Notes under the pieces: model-generated
Told to the model about the DNA's origin: nothing
Seen by the model: only the letters and a program-made list of their open reading frames with translations
The model's database searches: none
Shown here: in pieces, positions 31,863 through 44,261 of the stretch
How positions within the stretch are numbered: position 1 is the stretch's first letter
Layout of the letters: each line of letters begins with the position of its first letter
Assembly (NCBI GenBank): GCA_013180625.2
Contig: SNVD02014686.1
Span: 28,168 to 92,167, forward strand
Length of the DNA stretch: 64,000 nucleotides
DNA from: Boswellia sacra
Taxonomy: Eukaryota > Streptophyta > Magnoliopsida > Sapindales > Burseraceae
Direction of reading: 5' to 3'
Made by a program: the position numbers and the translations under genes

Positions 31863-34800
31863 CACTACAAGAAAAATGCCCATATTTGACGGGTTTTGGC
31901 ACTACCTAAGTATATATTTGACGGTTTTGAAAGCGACACCAATGGCACTACCAAATATAGTCTATTTGGCGATCGGTCAAATGGCCAAACATATATCTAT
32001 GATACTTGACAGTTCTTAGCCACCAATTATGATTATTTTTAAAAATTTGAAAAAAAAATACTTGACGATTTTTAGCCACCAAGTAGGATTATTTTAAAAA
32101 TAAAAAAAAAAGCTTGTCAGTTTTTAGCCGCCAAGTATGATTTTCAAGAAATTTAAAAAAATAAATGTAATATAAAATACTGAAAAATTAACTATTTATA
32201 AAATGTCAAAACAAATTCATAAACCTAAGTAAGAAATAACAACGTAATTACAACTATTATCAAAAAAAAAAAAATTCAACTCCCAACATCTCTCATTAAC
32301 CAATTAAAAGTACTATATACAATTCAACCTTTATTGTACTCAACAAAATATGTCACAATTATACTATATAAAAACTAAAATATTAATGCATCATTTATAT
32401 CTCGGAAGGCTTGCATCTTGACCAAAATATTAATACATCATTTATATCTAGAAGGCTTGCATCTTGAATGAAGGAAATAAAAACTATACAAAAGAAAAAA
32501 AAATATGGAATAGCATAAAGTTACACTTACCTGCATCCAGTAAAATTGTCTAAATGATAGATCTACTTGAAGGAGATGTCACCCTCTGGCAAGATAGTTT
32601 CAATTGCCTAAATGATAGATATGTATTTCAAGAGAGGTATGGGCGTATGCATAAGCAGTCAAATAAATAGCCAGCAAGAGTCAGGACTAAAAGTCATTTG
32701 TGTTATGTGTTTAAGCACTTTGCTTTGAGGTATTTTATAAGCATGCACTTGTTTTAGTTCTTTACAGCTTATAAAATTTGACCTTTTTTTTAATAAAGCT
32801 ATTCCTGATATTGAATTTAATACTTGCCTCTCTTTCTTAAGTCTGAAAAAAGGAATGAATATCTTTAACCACTAACAAATAATATCAATTATATGATTTC
32901 GAAAAGTACAACTAAACCTTATTTTGCCACCAAACTGAACCTAATTAGGCAGTCTAATCAAGCATAATAGAGGGACAACATAACACTAGAACTCAATTAA
33001 AAAAATATATAAAGTAATTATGAAAAATAATATATTTGTACTCAACATTTAACTGAGAATCTACACTCTCACTTGTGGAGTATCTTTAGTAATGGGCATC
33101 TTCTCAATACGCAGCAAAAAGCATGACAACTCAAATGCATTTGCTGAAAAAAATTTATTAACCTAAAATATTGGTTTAGAAAACAAGTTTCAACATCCAT
33201 TCACAGACATTCCTATAAAGAAATAAGTATAAAGCACAAGACATCTAATTTTGGCATAAGAAAGATACAGCTTTTACATCTCCCAATTCACCATAAATAA
33301 ATAAATTGAAGGCTCCCAAGCTCTAGAAGGACCATTGATGGTCCAGGCCATTATGCCCTATCAGTTGGCCAACAAACCAAATCGAATCAATATAGGAGTT
33401 ATAATATTCAAAAAGAAACAGGTGCAAGCTTCAATTAATTAGATTATGATTACATCACAGTAGTCGACGCACTAACCTTCATAATCAACTATGAAAGGAG
33501 TTAACTTTCAACTCAACAAATTCATATCAATCAAGTCATTACTAGCTATAACTTGAGATGGTATTAATGTTATACTAGAATCCACTTTATGTTATTATGA
33601 GAAAAGAAAGTAAAGGCCTTAAGAGAAATATATTAAGAAAGAAAAAGAACATTATTATAGATAATTAATGAGCCATTTGCTCATATTGATTAATTAACTT
33701 TAAGCTACAAAATATTAATTTGTTCTTTTATGCTAACAATATACCAAATACACACACACACACACACATACATATAGAGAGAGAGAGATAACATATATAC
33801 ACACATGGCCCTCCGTATCTAATTATTCATACCAAGAAAGCAATAAGAAACCTTTATAAGATAGTAGAGATTATGTAAAGCAAATTTCTAGATTTGTAAA
33901 TATATGACATAAACATTGATAGTCATTAGATGTAAACCATTGACCAGTCTATTTTTAAGTATAATAAAATCATACAATAAATAATAATTCATCACCAATA
34001 GCTTACCAAGTCTATGTCCTTAAATTTCCACAGAATTTAGATAAATTGGTATGTCAATATATCTGAGAAATGAAAGCTCTATCATTTTCAGCATCTAACT
34101 TGACTAGAAAATTCAAGAAGAAGATATGAAGCATTAAATTATATTGGCCACTGTAAAAGCAGCAACAAAGATGAAAACCCAGGCATGAAACCATGCATGC
34201 ATCATATCAATGAAGCTAAACAAAAACAATGATATTATATATAATCAATAAGAGAGAAAACTTATCAACTTACAGTGACACTAGACTTCTCCTTCTTCTA
34301 GATGGTTTCATTTGGCAAAGATGACTACAAAAAAGAAGCCAAATGAGAATCACAAAACACCAAAAACTCCCCAAGAAAGGAAGAGAAGGGAAAAGAAACC
34401 ATATAATAGAGGAAAGGGGAGTGAAAAGAGGAGGATGGGTTTGTCGAGAGTAAAGGAGAGCTTGCGAAGTGCCATGTAACTTCATCGTTGATAACTTGCG
34501 AAGTCTAAGTCATTAAAACATGAAAAACAAAGAAAAGGCTATAGCAACTTATGAAAATCAAATTAAATACAAAATTGATACAAAAAGAAAAAGATTGCTC
34601 ACTAGTCCAAGCATAAGTTTATATCTTCTAGTAAATAAGCAATAGCACAATCAAAAGCATCAATAGACAATTTCACAAAAAAAAAATAAAAAAAAATTAC
34701 AGAATCATGGACAAACCCCAACTTCTCATCAATCGAACACAAAAATTTCAATTCATTATCAAGAAGTTGCCCGAAAATAGAAACGAAACTAAAATACAAA

Positions 34801-35407
34801 ACTTAAACACTCAACTAAAAACTCTGCTTAAGCAAATTAGGGTTCACTCAAAATAAAACTTAGAGTTTGGATTTAAGGATTTGGGAGATTAGAGTTCTGA
34901 TTATGAGATTTGTAATGGAAAAAATAGTGAAACAAATCTAGAAATGAAAAGAACACATAAGAAACTGAAATCAAAAATAGATTTGAAAATGAAACTTACC
35001 TAAAATCAAAAACACAAAATCGAACCCGAAAGCTAACCCGAAGTCATTGACGATACATTGATGAGTGATCTAGGTGATGTGATATGAGTGATCTAAGTTA
35101 ATGATTATTTGTGTGAGTAAAGGAATGATGGCTAGGGAAAGGTTTTGCTAAGAGTAAGAAAAGAAAAGATGGCAAAAAGTGATAAAGTTCGAGTGATCAA
35201 GGGATATATACCTAATTAACATACTTCTCACACTTTTTAAAGGATGTGATAATTATGCAATTGAATACAGGCAAAAAGTGAGAAATAAATGAAAAGGCAG
35301 GTTTAACTTCCAAACTAATACTATATGTCTCATTTTTGTAAAAAAATAAAAAAACCACCAAATATAAAAATTTGAAAGTGATAAATATGCAAAAATTTCT
35401 TCTAGTG
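31863..35407 (+). mobile_element. non-autonomous CACTA (En/Spm) transposon, 3.5 kb
   Basis: The ends read CACTACAAGAAAAATG and, in reverse complement from the right, CACTAGAAGAAATTTTTG; both continue to CATATTT. A 3-bp duplication TAT flanks it (31860-31862 and 35408-35410), exactly as for CACTA elements. Subterminal repeats follow the left end: 'cttgac(a/g)(g/a)tt.ttagccaccaa' occurs at about 32010, 32060 and 32110. No transposase frame is present (longest frames under 75 codons). It contains a (CA)n/(GA)n microsatellite at about 33750-33790. Strand is arbitrary. It sits in B-right. Confidence 0.9.
33750..33790 (+). repeat. compound (CA)n-(GA)n microsatellite
   Basis: A run of ACACAC for about 18 bases is followed shortly by GAGAGAGAGAGA, inside the CACTA element. 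Confidence 0.9.
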
Positions 35408-35784
35408 TATTCTTATTTCTATTCTTGATTTCTTCTAGTCCACCAGGGCAAATTCTTGATTCATTATGCTTTAACATTCTTTGCTCTTGATCTCTTCAGA
35501 TTTTGCATTTATAGGATCCTTCACTAGGGAGTTCATATCAGGTTGTTGATTCTCGGATTCATTGGGGATCTCTTCATTATTCTGGCAAGTTCCTGCAAAA
35601 TGGCAAACGATTAATGATGGTAAATTCAAATAAGTTATAGATTTTACCGTATTTGATGTTGTCTTCCAATGAAACTTCTTTTTAGTCTTTACAGTAATTA
35701 TTTCATGTGGGTTTGGTTATCGAAAATCTATCCTTCAATGTGGCTCAAATTTCTTTCTAAAATTCTTTTTAGTCTTTACAGTAA

Positions 35785-35917
35785 TTATTTCATCGTGTTG
35801 ACTAAGGAGCCTAATCAGGCAGTTTGCACATCATGCTGACTGAGAAGCCTAATCTAGGCAATTTTTGCACATCGTGTTGACTAAGGAGTTAGATCCAGGT
35901 GGCTTGCACATCATGCT
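35785..35917 (-). repeat. B-right array R6, ~39-bp units (left part)
   Basis: Units of the form 'cttgcacatcatgctgactg' plus 'aggagcctaatccaggtgg'. The array continues at 37907 after the solo LTR inserted in it; the duplication ATGCT is taken from within a unit. Confidence 0.85.
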
Positions 35918-37901
35918 TGTGAACGGGGCTTTCATCTCGCTAGAGCGTTTGGGACCATAATACTGTGTTAAAGCCTCTTTTGAGACTTAAAGGAACACAA
36001 ACGACTCATGAACACATTTGGAGAAAGGAATCACCACCCAATTATTCAATTGGAAGTGAATGGGGGTAATCTGATCCCTCGCTTCAAGACCGAAACCACC
36101 CTCATCCCTTCAGAGATAGGTTCAAAAAGTTAGGTACGAGTCAATCGACCTGCCCGGATGCAAATCCAACCTCCACTTAGGAAATACAAAATAAAAAGAT
36201 CTCGTATTGTTACTTTGTCCACTTAGCGTTGTTCATTTTATGCACACATTTCGATTTTTATCTTTGTTAAGCATGTGAGGTGATTATTTAATTAATGACA
36301 GTTGTATATTCATACAAAGAAAAAGGGAGGAGAATGGATTACATTTCCTTGCAAACATGGGAGAATGGGAGAGTATAACAACAATTGTTATTCAATAATA
36401 AAGTAAATTCTATATTTCATCCATACAATCCATCGTATATATCATAGGTATTCAATCAAGACTCGATAGATAATAAATTCCTCACCATCATTTGTGAGTC
36501 TATTCAATGTCTATTAAGTCTCTATATACATATTCATGTTATTCAAGCATTCATTCTAAGTGGTGGTCCCTCACCATCAATATGAGTCTACCATTACTTC
36601 ATGGCATCATACAATTACATTTCTAATCATAATATATTCATACATTCATAAACAATCGAACAAGGCCATAATCTAATATCATGGCTTTCTAACCTAGATT
36701 TTGATAAATTCTATCATGACAATTCTACCTATAGCTATTCTAGCATAATTCATATCAAGTATCATGGCATTTCTAGCCTAAAACATTATTCTCATAGCTT
36801 ATTCTAGCATATTCTAGCCTAATTCATGGCATTCATGGCATATTCTAGCCTAATTCAAACATCCAACATCAATCATGGCATTCAAGGGCAAAACGATAAT
36901 TCTTGTCTATTCTACGCTATTCCCTAGCATTCATCAAAGCAAATAAGTTTTCCTATCATGATTCTAATCATGTGCTCTTAAGCATGATTTTAGACATATT
37001 CGCTTAGTCATTATTCTACGTATGCGCAAAGAAAATAAATTCCTAAGCATGATTCTAAAAAAAAAAAAGGAAGGATTGCAGACTTACTTTGACATATTTA
37101 TCCATCTTGCAAAATAAATTGGGTTAAAATAATTCAAAAAAAAACCCTAAACATGCTTTTTCTAAGCAAGAAAAGTAAAAGAAAGAATAGGAAGGAAAAG
37201 AGAATTCTGCTCTCAAGACATACCCTTTTCGGGTTTAGAGCAATAGAACACCTAAAAAAACATTTATACTGGAAAAGACTTCTCGAATTCTCGAGCGTAT
37301 CTTCACGAAGGAGAAGAAATGATAATATTCAACAATCGGTGTGTCTTACAAAATGAGAGGAGGGGAGTTTATATGGTAGAGGGGTGAAGATGAAAATGAA
37401 AGTTTCTAAGCAAATTTTTGAAAATAAGCATCCTAAGGTCGGGCGGCCATCTGATGGATGGTCGAATGGATGGTCGACCATTCGCCAAATAGTCGAGTGA
37501 TTGTCAGATGGTCAGGCAACTGTCTTGGATAGTCAGGCAGCTGTTTGATGGCCAGCCAATCAATTTCCATTTGACCCTTTCTTTTTTTGTCATCTATCGA
37601 TGCAGCCCCTTTAGACCTTCGTCCCTTCAATCATGCATAACTTTTTTAGTTCAACTCCAATTCATGATCCATAAATTTTTACGAAAATTAGGCATCTGTA
37701 GCTTCGCAACGGTATGTAACTCACCATCAAATTCCTCCTAGATTGGTTTCTGTCATTTTTCAAAATCATATGTTAGTTTTCAAGACCCTTCACTAACTTC
37801 TTCTTACCCTTCTCTTCGTGACTCTCAAGAGCATTTTAGTCATTTTTTTACTCAAAATTCATCTTCATTTATCATCGAGCCTAAAAAATTCAGTGTCTAC
37901 A
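35918..37901 (-). mobile_element. solo LTR-B inserted in array R6
   Basis: This complete 1984-bp LTR (TGTGAACGGGG...GTGTCTACA on the plus strand) is flanked by ATGCT at 35913-35917 and 37902-37906. The array resumes in register after it. No internal sequence is present. Its palindrome cluster (37436-37560) is the largest of the five copies. Confidence 0.92.
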
Positions 37902-37906
37902 ATGCT

Positions 37907-38330
37907 GACTGAGGAGTCTAATCCAGGTGGCTTGTACATCATGTTAACTAAGGAGCCTAATCCAAGTGGCTTGCACATCATGCTAACTAAGAAGACTAAT
38001 CCAGGTGGCTTGCACATCGTGTGACTGAGACACCTAATCCAGGTAAATTTTTGCACATCGTGCTGACTAAGGAGCCTAATCCAAATGGCTTGCACATCAT
38101 GCTGACTGAGGAGCCTAATCCAGGTGGCTTGCACATTATGCTAACTTAAGAGCTTAATCCAGGTGGCTTGCACATCATGTTGACTGAGGAGCCTAATCCA
38201 GGCAATTTTTTGCACATCTTCCTAACTGAGGAGTCTAATCCAGGTGGCTTACACATCGTGCTGATTCAAGAGCCTAATCTAGGCAATTTGTATATCGTGC
38301 TAAATTGAGGAACATGAGCCAGGCGGCTTG
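37907..38330 (-). repeat. B-right array R6 (right part)
   Basis: About ten to eleven units of the ~39-bp repeat, degenerating toward array R1. Absent from B-left, which has the unrelated R2 array in the comparable place. Confidence 0.85.
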
Positions 38331-39185
38331 CCTATCGTGCTACTTCTATTGTGTCTTATCGAGACTGACTTGTATATCGTGCTATTACGATTGGGTCTCA
38401 TCGAGACTGACTCACACATCGTGCCGCTTCGATTGGTCTCATCGAGACTAAGTTACCTGATCCAAATGGCTTGCATATCGTGCTACTTCCATAGATCTTA
38501 TCAAAACTAATTTGCACATCGTGCTACTTCGATTGGGTCTTATCGAGACTAATTTGTGCATTATGCTACTTTGATTAGGTCTCATCAAGACTGAGTTGCC
38601 TGAATCAAACAGCTTGCACATCGTGCTGTTTCTATTTGGTCTCATCGAGATTGACTTATTCTTCAATTCGATCTTATCGAGACTGACTTGCACATCGGGC
38701 TATTTCGATTGGGTCTCATCGAGACTGAGTTACTTGATCTAAACGGCTTGCATATCATGCTACTTCCATTTGGTCTCATCGAGACCAACTTGCTCTTTAA
38801 TTGGCTCTCATCGAGACTGACTTGCACATTGTGCTGCTTCGATTGAGTGTCATCGAGATTGACTTGCACATCGTGCTGTTTTGATTGGGTCTCATCAAGA
38901 TTGAGTTGCCTGATCAAAATGGCTTGCACATCATGCTGCTTCAATTTGGTCTTATCAAAAATGACATGCTCATCGTGCTGCTTCAATTGAGTCTTATCAA
39001 GACTGACTTACACATCGTGCTACTTCGATTAGGTCTTATCGAGACTGACTTGCACGTCATACTACTTTGATTAGGTCTCATCGAGACTGATTTGCACATT
39101 ATGCTGCTTCGATTGGGACTCATCGAGACTAACTTGCGCATCATGATACTTCGATTGGGTTTCATCGAGATTGACTTACACATCA
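38325..39185 (-). repeat. B-right array R1, ~43-bp units
   Basis: About twenty copies of 'tcgattgggtctcatcgaga' plus 'ctgacttgcacatcgtgct' are present; this is the inverted partner of 14790-15420. Frames such as 38885-39070 reading LGLIETDLHIVLLR-like repeats are by-products of the array. Confidence 0.88.
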
Positions 39186-39555
39186 TACCACTACTGCTAT
39201 AGGTGTTGCGCCCATTTCCTTTGCGGTTACCCCCAGTATTTCATATTGCATTATGACTCTGTAAAACCCTATCACTTTTGGACTATGCTTTGTTATGGAT
39301 CATGCTTCCCTCAAAAACAGGATTTATGATTCATGTATGCATGCTCTATGTTGATACTAAATATGTATGCTTCTTGGGCTAGGCGATCATTGAAGGTATG
39401 GACCGACTCTAAGCCAGCTTGTTCTTCTTATGAGAGGATACTAAGGATGACTTAGCGATGAGTAGGGAGAAACCTTTAGTATTGCAGACTCGTGCAATGA
39501 ATATTTAAATATTCAAAACAATCCTCTAGCGGACAGTCATTCTGCCTATTTCAAA
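39186..39555 (-). other. B-right interior unique block
   Basis: This is the non-coding inverse of 13133-13213 plus 14717-14790. It shows what the B-left target looked like before the solo LTR of family A inserted. Confidence 0.75.
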
Positions 39556-39559
39556 CACC

Positions 39560-40390
39560 ATTTCTTACTCTTCCTTCGAGATGATGGAGACAATTTTATC
39601 TGTCATGTTTCCAAACATGTTCTTCTCATTCTCCCACTGGAGTATAGTTATAAAATTGATTTCTTTTACCATAGATATGTTTGGTGGCTCCAAAATCAAT
39701 TATTCATTCTTTGTTTTCAACATCTACCATGCTCACCTCTAAGACCACAACAATAACAATAATCTCATGTCCTTTAGCCAAATTAGCCTTTAAAGGATTT
39801 AGGCCTCCTTTGGTACTTTCTTTCTTATTTTAGTGTCTATGCCTACATTGAGTGGCATAATGCTCGGGTTCTCCATATATAAAGCATCATTCATTCTTCT
39901 TAAAGGTAGAGTTTTCTTGTTAAGAAACTTGTCATTAGGTTTAGGGTGTTATGACTTTTGTGAGGATATTTTGATTTATTCTCTACTAAATAGGCGTTGG
40001 AACTCATTTTTTGACCTTTTCTATTTTATCCCTATTCCTATCTTGCTCCTTAATCCTAATATGGATTATAACATCTTCAAGGCTCATATATTTCCTTTTA
40101 TGCTTTATATTGTTCTTAAAATCTTGCTAAGAATCTAGTAACTTTTCTACTAAACAACTAGCCACAAAAGCTTCTTGGAGATCTATATCTTCATTTTTAA
40201 GTTCATTGATAAGCATATGAAAATCATGAACTTGGGCTTAACTTGTTTATCTTCTACCATCTTAAAATCTAGGAAATTTTCCATGGCATATTTTTCAGAA
40301 CCAAACATCCTCTCTAACATATTTCTTCTTAAGAATATCCCAAATTTATTGTGTTGTTTTGTAATTACACTACATGTCATTTAACTCATT
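39560..40390 (-). pseudogene. fragment of a Ty1/copia gag and protease start
   Basis: The minus strand gives, in broken frames, a gag tail, a zinc knuckle CFIYGEPEHYATQC in which the second Cys is Tyr, and a protease start resembling W-I-L-D-S-G-A-T-K-H ('ATKHIYG' near 39680). No RT or integrase is attached. It is a remnant of a copia element distinct from C. Confidence 0.65.
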
Positions 40391-41096
40391 TGAAAGGGTG
40401 CTTATTGTTGATGCTTGATTTTGACTCAAGCCCCATGGGTTCAGCCTAGGCAAGCCCCATGGGCCTAATCTGAATCTAAACTCTGAATCTGTATAATCTG
40501 TACTAAGTCTAGGGTCATGGCATCCAATACAATCAGTGTCAGCCTATAAAATACAGTCTAGCGCTAGCACAATCAGTAGTAGGCTTAATCAAGCCCCATC
40601 GACTTGGCTCAAGCTAACCCCATGGGCCCAAATTTGAATCTAAACTATGAATCTGAATCTGTATTCAATTTATGTACTCAGATCAAGTGGACACAAGCCA
40701 CCCTTGGGGCTTCTTGGTAGGGTATGGATTGGTTGGCACAAATAGGAAATATGAGGCCTACTTAACCCAATGTGTTAAAGCCAAAACCCACTTGGGGGTA
40801 TTTTTGTAAATTATACTTGAGGATAAGGGTGAGGGGAAGATGGTAAAAGTCTCATATATTTATCCTAGAATTATCCTTATATTTTATTATCCTAGATAAA
40901 TATCATCAAACTTTATCCTTGCATTTATCTCATAATTTTATTAGGATAATTAGAGATAATTACAAACATTATCTCTTAATATCTTATCTTTTACCCTAGT
41001 TGACACTAATTATAATTCTTATACTTTAGCTATATAAAGCCTTCATATATTTTTTATAAAATCATCAAGAAACATATGCCAAGGGTGTAAAAACAC
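40391..41096. repeat. unclassified repeat DNA next to copia fragment
   Basis: 'caagccccatggg' and 'aatctgaatctgtat' recur at about 40428, 40453 and 40616, indicating a diverged internal duplication. It begins TGTTGATGC at about 40408 and may be the LTR of the neighbouring copia fragment, but no second copy is available to define it. No gene is seen. Confidence 0.4.
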
Positions 41097-43089
41097 TGTG
41101 AACAGGGCTTTCATCCCACCAGAGTGTTTGCGACCACGACACTGTGTCAAAGAGTTTTTTGAGACTTAAGGGAACACAACGAGCTATGGACACATTAGGA
41201 GAAATAGAGTTGCCACCCAATTATTCAATTGGGGGTGAATAGGGGCAATCTAATCCCCTGCTTCATGACCTAAACTAGCCTCATCCCTTCAGAGATGGGT
41301 TCGAAAAATTAGCTAAGAGCCATTCGCCTCGCCCAGATCAAAATTCGGCTTTCACTAGGGTATACCAAATAAGAATAACTCATGTTGTTATGCAGTTTAC
41401 TTAGGGTTATTCGTTTTATGCACACATTGTTTATTTTATCTTCTTTAAGCAAATAAGGTGACTTTATTCATGGTAGTTGTATATTCATACAAAGAAAGAG
41501 GGAGAAGAATATATTATATTTCCTTCAAACATGGAGGAAGGGAAAGAGGATTACATCGATTGTTCTTTAAAAGTAAAGTAATTCTACTTTAAATACTTCA
41601 AAAATATTCCATATATTCATAAAAGAAATCATACATTTGAATATCAAATATAAACAATCACTTGGAGGCTTAGTAGATAATAAATTCCTCACCACTATAT
41701 GTGAGTTTATTCAATGTCTATCAAGCCTCTTTTATGGCATCATTCAAACATGCATTCAATTATTCAAAGTGATAGTCCCTCACCACCAACGTGAGTTCAC
41801 TACCACTTCATGACATTATACAATTAAATATAATATATTCATACATGTGTTCATATCAATCAATTAGAATTATAACTAAAGTCATAATCTAGAATCATGG
41901 CACTTCGACCTAAATTTGATAATTCTATCATGGTAATTCTAGCTATTGCTATTCTGACATAATTCATATTAATTTATAAGGAATCATGGCATTTCAAGCC
42001 TAAATATGGTTATCATGGCATATTCTAGCTTAAACATGGTTATCATGCATATTCTAGCTTATTTCAAGCAATCATGATAAAATATGGCTATTCTAAACTA
42101 ATCAAGCATTTAAAGGGCAATCAAGATAATTCACACCTATTTTATGCTATTTCCTAGCATACTTCAAAGCAATTATAAGTCTTCCTAGCATAATTCTAAT
42201 CATGTACTCTTAAGCATGATTCTAAGTATTCACAAAGAAAATAAATTCCTAATCATGATTCAAATAAAGAAAGGAAAGTAGACTTACCTCGACACGTATT
42301 TCTATCCTTGCAAAACAAACAAACAGTTAAACTATTCATAAAACTCCCAAACATGCTTCTAGGCATTAAAATAAAACCTAAACATGCTTATTCTAAAGTA
42401 AGAAATAAAGAAGAAATAAGGTGAGAGAACTACTCTCAGGACATACCCTTTCTGGATTTAGAGCAATATAAGACGTCTAAAAAAATTTTAGACTATAAAA
42501 GACTTCTTGAATTCTCAAGCGTGTCTTCAAGAGGGAGGATTTGAAAAGTGAGGAAAGAGGGTATTTATATAGGAGAGGGTTGAAGTTGAAAAAGGGATGA
42601 AAAAAAAACAACAAAGGAAGGTTTCAATTGAAATTTTTCAAATATACCGAGACAACAGCCGGTCGGCTATTGGAAGACTGCCGACCAACACTCTGACAGT
42701 CGACCGACTGTTGGAGATAGTAGGGCGGCACTCTAATAGCCGGTCGACTGTTGCCCACCAAATCCTTCAATTTTGCACGTTTTCAATGTAGTCCCTTCTT
42801 ACTTTCGTCCATTTGATCGCACGTAACTCTTCGAGTTCAGCTCCGATTTGTAATGCATAAAATTTTCTGAAAACTAGATATGCGTAACTTCACAACGATA
42901 TATGACTCATCACCAAATTCCTCCTAGATTAATTTCTGTGATTTTTTGAAGTCATATGTCAGTTTTCGAGACTCTTGATTGATCCCTTCTCACCTTTCTT
43001 CCTTTGGCTTCTAAGGGCATTTCTGTCATTTTTATTGCTCAACATTCATCTTTATTTTATCATCGAGCCTCAAAAATCCATTATCTACA
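41097..43089 (-). repeat. LTR-B copy next to the P450 locus
   Basis: This 1993-bp LTR runs TGTGAACAGGG...TTATCTACA on the plus strand, with the palindrome cluster at about 42655-42760 and TATA near 42564 (minus strand). Flanking pentamers AACAC and TTAGT differ, so it is either the 5' LTR of B-right or a solo copy whose duplication is lost. Confidence 0.85.
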
Positions 43090-44261
43090 TTAGTTTACTT
43101 GTTCTAATTTAAAATAGGTTTTGCCACAATACATTAATACATTAATGTACTCACATATACATCATTTGTAAAGAACATATAAAAATTGTAAATATTTATA
43201 TAAAACTTATAAACAATAATAAAAAAATTATATATAAATGACCATCTGTATAAAAATTTTAATAAGAGGCATACAAGAGTTTATATTTTTTATTTATTTA
43301 TAATTTTTATATATCATTTATAATTTTTATATTTAAAATAAATTTTTAAACGTAGAATCTGATTTTGAAATGAGTATCTCAATTCAATTCAATGTATATT
43401 GGTGATAAAGATGAATTCTAATAGTAATTGATTAAAAACTTTTAAAGTTTCCGTAAAAAATAATTTTGAGATAATATATTCATAAAAGAGATCTTTTGAC
43501 ATAATTTATTAAAATAAATTTATAATCATTGATTTCATCAAATTTAATGATTAAAATTAAAAGTCAAAAAATTATATTTAATACTGTTAATTCATCAATC
43601 ACCATTATGATTGAATTTTATAAATTAATAACTATAAAATTAGATAATAAATTTATGTCTAATTTTATATTTAAAAAAAGTCAAAAAGAACTTTATCTAT
43701 TTATAAATTGTCCATTCTACATTGTTTATGTTATTTATCACGTGGATAAAAAAAGCTAGTATTTTTTATATATTAAGTGTAGAAGGCCTCTGTACGTTAC
43801 ATTTATGGCTGTGTGATGAGTTACAGAAAGTCAAAAGCGAAGGTGAACGAGGGGAGGGGAGCATGGAAGAAAAGAAAGTGACGAAGGTGAAAGCCATTTG
43901 AGAGAGGCAGTGAGAGCATAAACGGGATGGAGAGACAATGAGGACGAAGATAGTATTTTACTGAGCATTTAATGAACTTCCTTTTGTCAGCGTATCATTA
44001 ACAAGAGTGGGGCCTTTTGTATAGAAATGATTGGTGCCCTTACATCCAATTGGAGTGTGAAAGTTGTATTGCTATGATTATAACAAATGGATGGCCCTGA
44101 TCTATTGGAGTGAAAATATCTAACTTCGGTAATGGTATTGTCGGCCAATAATAGAGGTTGCCCACCTATTTTTCCTGGCTAAAAATGATAAGAAACAGGA
44201 TGGAATACCCTGATAGTGTATCCGAATAATCGAGTGTTCTACTGTGGTAATCGAGGGAAAA
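43090..44261. other. AT-rich DNA upstream of the P450 gene
   Basis: There is no gene. The 43130-43780 part is very AT-rich with runs of 'ataatttttatat'. From 43790 the composition becomes ordinary. A TATA-like 'tttttatatatt' lies near 43762-43774, about 490 bp from the start codon, too far to call with confidence. Confidence 0.5.

Larger units (their letters stand above)
28902..39555 (-). mobile_element. B-right: inverted copy of the non-coding tandem-repeat element
   Basis: This has the same component order as B-left, reversed: LTR, polypurine tract, arrays R5, R3, (R6), R1, then the 'gcatgcatacatgaatc' block. It is interrupted by a CACTA element and a solo LTR-B. It has no coding frame. 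The 5' end is uncertain: similarity is lost near 39555 at copia-derived sequence, and the LTR-B at 41097-43089 might be its 5' LTR, but the flanking pentamers (CCTTT left, TTAGT right) do not match. Confidence 0.75.

Noticed and set aside
34270..34799. Possible transposase or captured exons in the CACTA interior
   Set aside because: The frames are under 75 codons, hydrophobic by composition and lack any transposase motif.
38885..39186. Repetitive proteins (LGLIETDLHIVLLR-like and the antisense MRPNRSSTMCKSV-like frames) in array R1
   Set aside because: They arise from a ~43-bp tandem unit that is not a multiple of three, occur on both strands and break repeatedly; they are array by-products.
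41097..43089. LTR-B here as the certain 5' LTR of B-right
   Set aside because: Orientation fits, but the outer pentamers (CCTTT at 28897-28901 and TTAGT at 43090-43094) do not match and copia-derived DNA lies between, so I left it as an unassigned LTR.
43529..43759. 76-codon frame in AT-rich DNA upstream of the P450
   Set aside because: Composition is typical of chance frames in AT-rich sequence (Ile/Lys/Asn/Phe), with no motif.
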